Below are positions 37,451-47,267 of a DNA stretch of 64,000 bases, in pieces. Location of the stretch: the NCBI GenBank assembly GCA_003991915.1, contig RQTK01001097.1:87009-151008 (forward strand), written 5' to 3'. The notes under the pieces were generated by a model. It was not told the DNA's origin, did not search any database, and saw only the letters and a program-made list of their open reading frames with translations. The translations under genes and the position numbers were made by a program. The DNA is from Elysia chlorotica. Taxonomy: Eukaryota > Mollusca > Gastropoda > Plakobranchidae. How positions within the stretch are numbered: position 1 is the stretch's first letter; every line of letters begins with the position of its first letter.

Positions 37451-37994
37451 AAAGAAAGACAAACTAATTGCTTGGCAGAGATTGAGTAGGATGGCCCGGA
37501 TTCAATAGGGCAGAGTGCTTTGACATGAAGAACAATCATTGGTGTCAGAAACTACCTGTTTGTCTGTGTTTGTATTTCGTTGGCTGTCCATAGCTAGATC
37601 AACAGTTCTTTCTTCTTTATCAATCATTCATTCTATTCATCGATCCATTACTTTTTATGAATTGTACTAACATATGTATCTACCGAAATTCAAATATTTT
37701 TTCCTTTAGATATGATGTTGGTTTTTTTATATCGATCATTAACTGTGTAACTTCAGCACAAATATAATTGTGTATCATTAACTATCCATTGCCTAACTAT
37801 CTGCCTACCTAGAGCCTATCAACCTAGTAATCAATTTATCTGTCTTTATATAATTATACTCGTAATAAATACATATATTTTTCCTATCTGAATATTATAT
37901 ATACTTGTATGTTTATATAACTGCCAATACAATCTATGTATTTATATGACTTGTTGATCTATTTATTTGTCTGTTTATCTGTTCATTTATCAAC

Positions 37995-37996
<2 letters not shown>

Positions 37997-38039
<43 letters not shown>
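37997..38039. repeat. (CTAT)n microsatellite
   Basis: About 10 CTAT units inside a degenerate CTAT/TTAT-rich area beginning near 37930. Confidence 0.92.
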
Positions 38040-38394
38040 CATTAAAACTAGATTCATAAATAGCGGCGTCTTAATAATGAAACTACATTTTGTCACGTTG
38101 ACAACCTGTTTGGTCTCCGTCTGGACTACGCATCAATATTCATGAGTCCTGAATTGTGCGTCCCTTGTGAGTATTGTGTGTGTTTGTCGTCCCGAATGAA
38201 ACGAACGAACAGTAATAGAGGAGGAAATCAGGCCGCTGTAATTGACGCTCTGGGTGTGAGTGGATGGTCAGCCTTGGACAAGGGAGAGTCAGTGGTGAGG
38301 TTAGAAACAGTGACATCTTTTAAATTCATATTAAGGCGTGTTAAATATTTTTAAGAGTTGGTAATGGGCTAAGAGGGTATTGAATTGAAGCTGA

Positions 38395-38435
38395 GGGAAA
38401 GGAGGGAAAAGGAGAAAGAGACAGTGAGAGAAAGA

Positions 38436-38480
<45 letters not shown>

Positions 38481-38845
38481 AAAATAGGTGGGCAGAGAGA
38501 GGAAGAAGAAGAGAGCACAGACAGAAAAAAAAAATAAAGACCGGCGCTGGAAAAGTCAAAGATGGACACAAACATGCAGATAGAGACAGACATACAGACA
38601 GACAAATAGACACACAGACATACAATCAGACAAGCAGACAGCGGGTACAGACACAGACAGATAGACAGACAGAATAACAGACAGACAAAGCAGGGCCGCG
38701 TTGAACGAGGAGAACAGAAGGCGTGACAGGAGAAGAAACGAATCCGTGGCGAAATCATTGACAGATAAACACACCTAAGCAAATAGATGTAAGGCACACA
38801 AAATAGAAATATAAACAGATAACAGTCAGCAAATAAGATGCACAC
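38395..38845. repeat. Purine-rich GA and GACA tract
   Basis: A GA array (38430-38470) followed by GACA/GACAGACA-rich sequence. Confidence 0.85.
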
Positions 38846-39632
38846 ACAGAATGGCGGAGATGGAGACAGGTGGGTAAACAGAGCATTTACAAAAACGAAA
38901 AATTCCTCTTGTTCTTTTTTCATACTTTCTACGCCTTTTGGTTTGATTGTTTTGATATTAGTTTTTGGTTTATTACGATATTTGTTTAGTATTGGTTTGA
39001 CACTTTGTGACATCAAACATTGTTCATGAATTTAGGCCTTTACTATCCCATAGGGACATTCAATTTTTTCTTGGTCCCTGTATACTCGTATACACCTGAT
39101 TCCATATAACAACATCACTCCATGCGTGAGGTACAAAAACAAACAAATAAATAAACATTTCATATGCGCCTGTAACGTTGTTGAAATTATCCATTGTCAG
39201 ACATACTATTTAGAAATAATGTTATAATTTCAACAGAATATGCAAACTGCAGACTAAGGAATAGGATTTATTGTTAGAAATCATGGCCAACGTTCAAACA
39301 TTCACACCTACAGAGCACTATGTAGATGTCAGATCAACTGGCGATGCTGACTAAACATCAGTTAAAATCTATAATGTATAAGATGGAACAAGTAAAAAGA
39401 TAAAGAAGTATACATTGCACATTGTCCATGCAGTAGTTGGTATACATTGGCAAATCTCAACAGTTTCATCACTTATAACCATTTCATGTTTATGGTAGCA
39501 AATAAAATTTAACATTGTTGTTGTTGTTGTTTTGTTGTTGCTTTTTTTTCTTCTTTTTTTCTGCTTGCCTAATACTGAGTTTATCTTCTCCGATCGATAA
39601 AGGCATACTATAAAATAATAATAAAAATTAAA

Positions 39633-39634
<2 letters not shown>
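38846..39634. other. AT-rich non-coding stretch
   Basis: Nothing supported. Confidence 0.45.

Positions 39635-39695
<61 letters not shown>
39635..39695. repeat. (AAT)n array left of the gap
   Basis: About 20 AAT units ending at the run of Ns. Confidence 0.95.
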
Positions 39696-40189
39696 NNNNN
39701 NNNNNNNNNNNNNNNNNNNNNNNNNNNNNNNNNNNNNNNNNNNNNNNNNNNNNNNNNNNNNNNNNNNNNNNNNNNNNNNNNNNNNNNNNNNNNNNNNNNN
39801 NNNNNNNNNNNNNNNNNNNNNNNNNNNNNNNNNNNNNNNNNNNNNNNNNNNNNNNNNNNNNNNNNNNNNNNNNNNNNNNNNNNNNNNNNNNNNNNNNNNN
39901 NNNNNNNNNNNNNNNNNNNNNNNNNNNNNNNNNNNNNNNNNNNNNNNNNNNNNNNNNNNNNNNNNNNNNNNNNNNNNNNNNNNNNNNNNNNNNNNNNNNN
40001 NNNNNNNNNNNNNNNNNNNNNNNNNNNNNNNNNNNNNNNNNNNNNNNNNNNNNNNNNNNNNNNNNNNNNNNNNNNNNNNNNNNNNNNNNNNNNNNNNNNN
40101 NNNNNNNNNNNNNNNNNNNNNNNNNNNNNNNNNNNNNNNNNNNNNNNNNNNNNNNNNNNNNNNNNNNNNNNNNNNNNNNNNNNNNNNNN
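39696..40189. other. Assembly gap (494 Ns)
   Basis: Unknown sequence. Any open frame spanning it is meaningless. Confidence 1.
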
Positions 40190-40247
<58 letters not shown>

Positions 40248-40250
40248 TAT
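40190..40250. repeat. (ATT)n array right of the gap
   Basis: About 18 ATT units, the complement of the array on the other side of the gap. Confidence 0.95.
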
Positions 40251-41440
40251 TGTTATTGACAAGGTTGCTATTGAAAAAAAACAAAGGATCATGACGAACA
40301 TCATCGCGTGCCATATAATAGGCCTACTTTTTTATTTAATGGGAGAAAAAGTTTCGTATTTAAACATAGCAATGATTCGAGTCTGCTTTAAGGTAGCCCA
40401 CAAAAAAATATGTATTAGAGCGATGGAAAACGATATCATCTAGTTTTTATGACTCCAAAGTTACAAGCACATACTATATATCTTGTAGTTTACGAACACA
40501 AGTGTGCATGGACTTTTTATTAAGTCTTTTCTGTTTCATAGAAAACCAATCAAACGAAGAAAGACGTGGGTGTAACTGATCCAATGTGATATAGACTAAT
40601 AAAATGTCATGAGTGTCGAAACAATATCATAATTGAAGGCTACTTTAATTAATGCTGACAGCGTTTTCAGATATATCAACTCTGAAACAAAATTGAGATC
40701 TTACGTTGTTTTCGTTTTGTTTTGTTCTGGCTTTTTTGTTTGTTTGCTGTTGTTGTTGTTGTTTTGTTGGTTGTTTTTTATGTGTACTAAACGAATGGCG
40801 ATTGTAATTGTTTTTAATTCACCGTGGATAGCAGAGAGTTTTTATAGAACAGACCCCCGTATAACAATTATTGTTTGGGCCCTTAAATCTCACATACACC
40901 TTTGTCGCAATATGAAGGGTTTTTTTGGGTTTTTTGTTAAACTCCAAAGCAATTGAAAGTCTAGATGTATAAAACATACCAAACTATTTTATTGGTCTTT
41001 GAGTGATAACAGAAAAGAACATTGGAAAAAAAAACTTGATTTGCTTAAATTTGTAACTATCAACTTTTAATGCCTATAAATCTAGTAGATATATTACCAC
41101 AATCGAAGGTATCCTCTTGTTCACGTGCTGTAGATATCCACAATCTGTCTTCTTACTGCCACAGTTCAAGAGGTCAACTCTCTGTTTACAATCTGATGGT
41201 TGTTGTTATTTTAAAAAAAAAAACCAATCCAAGGTTAGAACAGCCTTAAATAAATTTCTGGAACAGTGCTTTCCTTTAATATGACTTAGATCTAATCTAG
41301 ATCTAGATCTTGTTTTATGAACACTGTACAAATTACTGTGTTGTTTATGATACAACTACTAGTATACTGTTATCACCGTCCCTCTTGTGGTCCAAGGGAG
41401 CGAACTCTAAGAAAGCCAACAAGTCGAAACGGTATGTCTC
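40251..41440. other. AT-rich non-coding stretch
   Basis: Nothing supported. A small palindromic 'tctaatctagatctagatct' lies near 41290. Confidence 0.4.
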
Positions 41441-41449
41441 ATTTAGTCC

Positions 41450-41690
41450 ATTTTGACAGAGAGGCTAGAGCGAGGAGAGCTGGGGGCGAGAGCAAACTTG
41501 GCTGCCGTCTGCCAGCTGATAGATCTCGCAGTGCCGTGGACTGGCGTGGTCTGACTGGCCCGCACGGTGGAAACTTGGGGAACTGGCGGGATGAGGAGGC
41601 GGCAACAGGCAGGGAGGCAAGAATGCCTTGGCCAAAGTGCCCAGTCCGCCGGCGGACGAAAAGGTAGAAACCAACAGAGGTGGTCAGTGT
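41450..41690. other. GC-rich island, possible exon
   Basis: A sharp GC-rich block in AT-rich DNA is open in at least one frame on each strand. Plus-strand frame: Arg/Gly-rich, and 'cgaaaaggtagaa' could serve as a donor. Minus-strand frame: Pro/Ser-rich. Composition suggests coding sequence, but neither frame is recognisable and I cannot choose the strand. Confidence 0.25.
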
Positions 41691-41739
41691 AGGTCCGTTC
41701 AATACATAGATCCAGGGGAGGTTAAAATAATTAGGTGGT

Positions 41740-42018
41740 TGGTTAACGTCCCACGTCAGCTTAAATATGCTATATTTCAGACGGGCCTCGAAACTAAAGT
41801 CTGACCTTTTTATGTACTGCCGCACACGAGACAGTGCGGAGACACCTGGACTTTTGTCTCAGTCGGCCACATCATACTGACATCCACCCAAGGGTGCGAA
41901 ATTGGACAAATACAATTTTGATCGATCGCGGGTTTCAAATTGGCGACCTCCCGATTTGGAGACCAACGCTCTACCATCTGAGCCAGTTGGCTGCATCCCG
42001 CCCCCCACCCCCGTAGAG
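41740..42018 (-). mobile_element. tRNA-derived SINE, full length
   Basis: In reverse it runs from body end (taacgtcccacgtcagc) through 'tatgtactgccgcacacgag' and 'catactgacatccaccc'. The head has 'tcgcgggtttcaaattggcg' (B-box region) and 'ctctaccatctgagccagtt' (A-box region, reading AACTGGCTCAGATGGTAGAG on the minus strand). The head differs from the SINEs at 28.3 and 34.7 kb and resembles a different tRNA. Confidence 0.88.
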
Positions 42019-42138
42019 GTAAGTGCTGTACAGTTGGGTTGGAAGAGGAAACGGTCTGAAAAATGGAGATATCTGATTTTTTTTATATTTTTTTTATGTT
42101 CGCATGTGGTGATAAAAAGATGTTTTACGTGCCATAAA

Positions 42139-42302
42139 ATCAGTTTTCATTCGCCCAGACGAGATCCCTACAGAAAGTCAATGAGAGGTCATAATACAGA
42201 TGAATAGAGACGAGGCGCCGATAGTGACGGAGAAATCAATTGATGGCGGAAGCAGATTGCAGGGGGCGCTGGGATTGCATGACCAAAAGATAAATTATAC
42301 TA
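42139..42302 (+). repeat. Duplicated segment A1
   Basis: It matches 45357-45520 with about three substitutions. It begins 'cagttttcattcgcccagac' and ends at the TA into which the mariner fragment inserted. It contains a GC-rich core (ggcgccgatagtgacgg). Confidence 0.93.
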
Positions 42303-42655
42303 CGAGGGGTGTTCATTATGTCCTTAGCTTGACCTTGAAGCAGTTGTACTAGAGTAAAGAAATTTTGTGGGTAGCTAGATCATCTATGTTGAACACGGCA
42401 TGCAAAATTTGGGGAAAATCGGAATTTTTTTTCTGCACCTTTTAGCGCATCAAGTAAAACAACCCCTAGGAAGTTGTCATTTGTTGTCTGCCATGGAGGC
42501 CGTTGAATATCGCTCTGTCATCAAATTCCTTCACTTAAAAGGACAAACCCCCACGGAAATTCATCAACAGATGGTAGAAGTTTATGCTGAAAAGTGCCCT
42601 AACTACAGTACGGTGACTCATTGGGTGAGAAAGTTCAAATCTGGCTTTTTGTCAG
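42303..42655 (+). mobile_element. Truncated mariner, 5' portion
   Basis: The same element as at 20896-22935 but on the plus strand: 5' TIR, 5' untranslated region and the first ~52 codons of the transposase. A 10-bp deletion lies just upstream of the start. The match ends at 'ggctttttgtcag' and the next base belongs to another duplicated segment. The 3' three quarters and the 3' TIR are gone. Confidence 0.95.
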
Positions 42656-42660
42656 ATTAA
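42493..42660 (+). pseudogene. mariner transposase N-terminal remnant, 55 codons
   Basis: It starts MEAVEYRSVIKF as in the intact copy and is identical through KFKSGFLS. It is then terminated by unrelated sequence giving Asp and a stop. It retains only the first helix-turn-helix and no catalytic residues. Confidence 0.93.
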
Positions 42661-43744
42661 GTTCAGGAAAAACCGAGCCAGTCATGAAGCTGCCTCTATT
42701 GATTTATTGAAGCACATAATTATAGGATTTAAACACAAGTCAATAACCTTCCTTGAGCGTGTTGTGCGGATTTGTACTTTGAAAAGTTGTCTAGACGTCG
42801 GTGGCGTCTTAGATATAATGTCTCATTTGAGTTGATTTAGGCCTAATCAATGGATAATTTTTGTTGATGTTTGGAATTCAATTTCTGAGAGATAGCATTT
42901 TATTTATTTTATTTACATTTTTTCTCTTTAAGATTTTACCTTAGTTATTGATGAAGTCGGAGTTATACCAGTCTGATAAATAATTTTAATCTGTCTTGTC
43001 TCTGTGGACGTAAGCTTTCCAAATTCTGTCCTACTATCAACTACCAGTTCCATTGCTGTGATTACTAAATTGCCAGACACCTTGCAAAACGTTTTTTCAC
43101 TCAGACCATGAATCTAAATGACAAGTAATAGCTACTGAATTCAGAAATGTGTAATGATTATTGTGTTTTTGTTTGTATCCCATGTAACCAAGATGATAGT
43201 TTTCTTATATTTTATCTTTTATTTGTATCTTTACAGAGAGTTTTGTTACTTGGTTGTAATCTGTGAGCTCTGCTTAAGACCTTTGTTTGATTGACAAGCA
43301 AGTAGTATGAGTAGTCAGGAGTGCTTCACGCTGTGAACATTCAAACCGAAGGAAGATCTAGTGTAGTCATTGTAGAGAGGGAGTGGATTTAGACTAACGC
43401 CATATTTTTTGTGTTAGAGTATAATGTGATCGGCTGAGACAGTCCAGGTATCCCCTCCGCGCCCTGTCTCGTGTGTGGTTGCACATAAAATTGCTAGACG
43501 TGAATTTTGGGGTCTGTCCACAATAAAGTCTATATAGTGATAACGTTAGACGTTACACCAACTCAACTCTCGACATTAATTTTATTCAGGTTCGAAGGTG
43601 GGGCGTTTAAATCCACTTTGTTCTTGTTCTTTTTGCCTGAGATTTTAACACAAGAATCAGAAACTGTTTAGAACAACAACAACAAAACTAAGGTGGGTTT
43701 TTATTTTTTTCTTATTGTCAAACAGAACTCATGTCATGTCTTTC
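42656..43744 (+). repeat. Duplicated segment A2
   Basis: It matches 47268-48326 from 'attaagttcaggaaaaaccg' to 'actcatgtcatgtctttc', with a few percent substitutions and several small indels. One example is a ~19-bp difference near 43015-43040. It includes a SINE body. Confidence 0.95.
43420..43572 (+). mobile_element. SINE body inside segment A2
   Basis: 'gagtataatgtgatcggctg' to 'acgttacaccaactcaact' is the SINE body and tail without a head. The same copy occurs at 47997-48150, so it predates the duplication. Confidence 0.75.
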
Positions 43745-44600
43745 GATAGATAGATAGATAGATAGATAAATAGATAGAGAGAGAGGCAGAAAGGGAGAAA
43801 GGGAGAGAGATGAGAAGATAAGTGAAGAGAGAATTAGAGATAGATAGAGAAAGGGAAAGAGAAATGATTAGAGATGTCGGAAAAAGAGGCAAAGAAGGAA
43901 ATAGCGAAATAGACAGAAGGGGAGAGACAAAGAGAAAGACAAAGAGAGAGGGGATGTTTTGCGTGGTAGGGAAAGAGGAAACGTGAAAGAGAATAAAGGA
44001 GAGAAAGAATAAGAAGAGCGAAAGAGGGAGAGAGAGAAAGGGGGGGAGAGGGAGAGAGAGAAAGAGAGATAGGGGGCAGTATTAGACCCTAAGTAAGATC
44101 CAGTGGAAAACTGTTTTGAATGACTGTATTCTGCGCTTGGAACTTACCTGTGAACCTGCAGGTTGGGGCTACAGGCTTCCCTGACCCCACACCTGGATCA
44201 GGATGTGGGCCGGGCATTGTGTTTATGGCATTCCCTGGACATGATGATTGGGGCGGTTATGGCCAGCATTGGTCAAGTAGTTTAGTAGAGAGGTAATTGA
44301 GCTTAGTATCGGTATCACCACAGTCGCGTTATCTTCTGAAAAGTATTGATTTCCGAATATAGCAGCTATTCGGGCTTATCTTCGATTGCGTTTTTCAACT
44401 TCTATTTCTTTAATGAAATGAAGTAAAGTATAGACATTTCAGTGGGGATTTTTTGTCTCTTTTTATATCGGATTTACGGATTTTCTCCTGAAAATGTAGG
44501 CTATAATAATTATATTATAATTCTATGCAAGAATCACTACCACACTTAACGCATGGATAACCTAGGGCTTTGTAGAAATATTAAAATTTAGCAAAGGTTA
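43745..44600 (+). repeat. Duplicated segment A3
   Basis: It matches about 46060-46962. It starts in a GATA microsatellite, passes through a purine-rich stretch that is essentially identical between copies (to about 44088), and then continues with much more diverged sequence containing a candidate exon. Confidence 0.93.
44148..44234 (-). CDS. Candidate 87-bp phase-1 exon, copy 1
   Basis: On the minus strand it is bounded by an acceptor (catgtccAG) and a consensus donor (ACAG|GTAAGT). It is 87 bp and in phase 1 on both sides, so inclusion or skipping keeps frame. The peptide is Gly/Pro-rich (NAINTMPGPHPDPGVGSGKP then VAPTCRFT). Five of its seven differences from the other copy change an amino acid, and none shifts frame. 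A branch-point-like 'tactaaac' lies upstream. The family is not recognised. There is no transcript evidence. Confidence 0.35.
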
Positions 44601-45090
44601 AATTGTCTTTTGGCTTTCACGGGCACTTTTGTTTTTTGTGTTAGTTTGGGGTTTGTTTGTTTTTTTTTTGCTGGTTTTTTTTTCTGATATAACCCTCACT
44701 TCACTGTTAAAAGTGCTCTATTTTCAAGTTTATCGTAAAAACATGGAGGAAGATCCATTATTAGACTTCTTCAGGTTTAATCACGGTGCATTTTTTTATT
44801 ACAGCGAGTAATGTTCACAAATGAAGCAATTTTGTGACATATTCATTACTGTTTTTCTCTCATCAATACTTAATATTGATGAATTTGGTAAGATCGCCTT
44901 TTTTGCCTTTGTGTAAACCTGATAATCTTTTGTGTGGGGTTTAAATTTCTAGTCTAGATTGGCCCCTTATATTCGGCTGAAGAAACTTCTAGACATCTGT
45001 TATCAGTACAGTGTATTTTCACTTTTAAAAACAGTTATCGTTTTTTGTAGGAAAAAGCTTCCTCCTGATTCACTGGATCCTAGGTTACTA
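44601..45090. other. AT-rich non-coding stretch
   Basis: T-rich, no supported feature. Confidence 0.4.
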
Positions 45091-45094
45091 GGGA

Positions 45095-45345
45095 CGATCT
45101 TTTACGACGACAGATCCCAAGGCTAACGTCTGACAATGTTACGCGCTGACATACATACACAAAGCGGGATACCTGGGCTTTTGTCTGAGCCGCCGATCTC
45201 ACCATATTGACACTGATCCAACTAACAGGGGTCTAAATCCGTTAAAATTAATTTTCTTGATCGTGGGATCGAACACCGAGCACCTCCCTAATTAAATACC
45301 AACGCTCTACCTCTTAAACCAACTTTCCCCCACTACTTAAAAAGG
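45095..45345 (-). mobile_element. tRNA-derived SINE
   Basis: In reverse: body ('ggctaacgtctgacaatgtt', 'gcgctgacatacatacac'), then 'catattgacactgatccaac', then a head with 'gatcgtgggatcgaacaccg' and 'caacgctctacctcttaaac'. The right-hand part (from 45191) is duplicated at 46963. Confidence 0.8.
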
Positions 45346-45356
45346 TTATCTTTTAA
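45191..45356 (+). repeat. Duplicated segment C
   Basis: It matches 46963-47127 ('cgccgatctcaccatattga' to 'aaaaaggttatctttta') with few substitutions. It contains the SINE head. Confidence 0.92.
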
Positions 45357-45520
45357 CAGTTTTCATTCGCCCAGACGAGATCCCTACAGAAAGTCAATGA
45401 GAGGTCATAATACAGATGAATAGAGACGAGGCGCCGATAGTGACGGAGAATTCAATTGATGGCGGAAGCAGATTGCAGGGGGCGCTGGGATAGCATGACC
45501 GAAAGATAAATTATACTATG
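45357..45520 (+). repeat. Duplicated segment A1, copy without mariner
   Basis: The counterpart of 42139-42302. The sequence after 'aaattatac' continues 'tatgaatactatgg', so this copy preserves the empty TA target site of the truncated mariner. Confidence 0.92.
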
Positions 45521-46059
45521 AATACTATGGCTCTGGAATACATGGGTCGGTATTAAAACTTTCATAAGCAGTATGTATAGTGAGTAAAAAAAGAAAACCG
45601 AACTAAAAAAATAATGCGTATTATTATTATTTTTAAAGGATGATAACTCGTATAATACGAGCGTACAAAATGTGTGCGTGTGTGTTTGAGTGTTAAAATT
45701 ATAGGGGAAAATTATGCAGGCAGGTGGATAGGTTTCAAAGTGAACCAATAATATTTCGATTCGAATAACTTAGGTTTTTAAGTATGTTCTTTTTTAGACT
45801 ATAAGTATAATAAATTTCGCCGATAATAAACTTGACTCATGCCTTTTAGCTTGATGAGTTAAATTGAACCTCCAGCAGGGTTTTTGTCTTATAACTACAT
45901 TCATTGACACTTGGGCGATTCATATTCCCAAAAGAAATATTATTTGGATGTCATAAAGACTTAAATAGAAAGAGAGGAATAATTATAGTGGTCTGCATAA
46001 AATTACATTATTATTTTAATCAATCGATGGGAACAGAAGAAAAGGGAGAAACGAGAAAG
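45521..46059. other. AT-rich non-coding stretch
   Basis: Contains a short GT run (45675-45690) and no gene. Confidence 0.4.
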
Positions 46060-46061
46060 AG

Positions 46062-46120
<59 letters not shown>

Positions 46121-46962
46121 GAGAGAGGCAGAAAGGGAGAAAGGGAGAGAGATGAGAAGATAAGTGAAGAGAGAATTAGAGATAGATAGAGAAAGGGAAA
46201 GAGAAATGATTAGAGATGTCGGAAAAAGAGGCAAAGAAGGAAATAGCGAAATAGACAGAAGGGGAGAGACAAAGAGAAAGACAAAGAGAGAGGGGATGTT
46301 TTGCGTGGTAGGGAAAGAGGAAACGTGAAAGAGAATAAAGGAGAGAAAGAATAAGAAGAGCGAAAGAGGGAGAGAGAGAAAGGGGGGGAGAGGGAGAGAG
46401 AGAAAGAGAGATAGGGGGCAGTATTAAAAGACCCTAATTAAGATCCACTGGAAAACAGTTTTGAATTACTGTATTCTGCGCTTGGAACTTACCTGTGAAC
46501 CTGCAGGCTGGGGCTATAGGATTCCCTGACCCCACACCAGGACCAGTATGTGGGCCAGGCATTGTGTTTATGGCATTCCCTGGACATGATGATTGGGGGC
46601 GATTATGGCCAGCATTGGTCAAGTAGTTTAGTAGAGAGGTAATTGAGCTTAGTATCGGTATCACCCCAGTCGCGGTATCTTTCTGGAGAGTATTGATTTC
46701 CGAATATAGCAGCCGTTCGGGCTTATCTTAGACTGCGTTTTTCAACTTCGATTTCTTTAATGAAATCAAGCAAAGTATAGACATTTCAGTGGGGGTTTTT
46801 TCGTATCTTGTTTATTTCGGATTTTCGAAATTTCCCCTTAAAATTGAGGCCATAGTATATTATAATTCTATACAAGAATCACTAACCACATTTAACGCAC
46901 GGATACCCTAGAGTTTTGTAGAACTATCAGAAAATAATAGAATCTAAAATTTACCAAAGATT
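46060..46962 (+). repeat. Duplicated segment A3, second copy
   Basis: The partner of 43745-44600. Its GATA array is longer (46064-46122). Confidence 0.93.
46493..46579 (-). CDS. Candidate 87-bp phase-1 exon, copy 2
   Basis: It has the same boundaries as 44148-44234: AG acceptor after 'catgtcc', ACAG|GTAAGT donor, 87 bp, phase 1-1. The peptide NAINTMPGPHTGPGVGSGNP then IAPACRFT differs from copy 1 by P/T, D/G, K/N, V/I and T/A. A one-base indel lies outside the exon, none inside. It could be one of a pair of alternative exons, a duplicated exon of a Gly/Pro-rich protein, or a chance pattern inside a repeat. Confidence 0.35.
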
Positions 46963-47127
46963 CGCCGATCTCACCATATTGACACCGATCCAACTAACTG
47001 GGGTCTAAATCCGTTAAAATTAATTTCCTCGATCGTGGGATCGAACACCGAGCACCTCCCTAATTAAATACCAACGCTCTACCTCTTAAACCAACTTTCC
47101 CCCACTACTTAAAAAGGTTATCTTTTA
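46963..47127 (+). repeat. Duplicated segment C, second copy
   Basis: It joins segment A3 directly at 'accaaagattcgccg', an order not found in the first block. Confidence 0.92.
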
Positions 47128-47215
47128 GACGGGGTCTACAGTGATTATAGATTTATAGTTTTGGACGATGTCCTGCACTGAAGATGTTTGAACCACGTGG
47201 AAATCTGTGTGATCG

Positions 47216-47243
47216 GCTGTGTGTGTGTGTGTGTGTGTGTGTG
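47216..47243. repeat. (GT)n microsatellite
   Basis: About 14 GT units followed by a G-rich run, just left of segment A2 copy 2. Confidence 0.92.
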
Positions 47244-47267
47244 AGGCGGGGGAGGGGGGGTTACTTC

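Noticed and set aside
39369-40314. Open frames of 228 and 311 codons
   Set aside because: They span the run of Ns and (AAT)n/(ATT)n arrays; the sequence is unknown or repetitive.
43745-44090. Coding potential in the purine-rich part of segment A3
   Set aside because: Low-complexity GA sequence; identity between copies reflects recent copying, not constraint.
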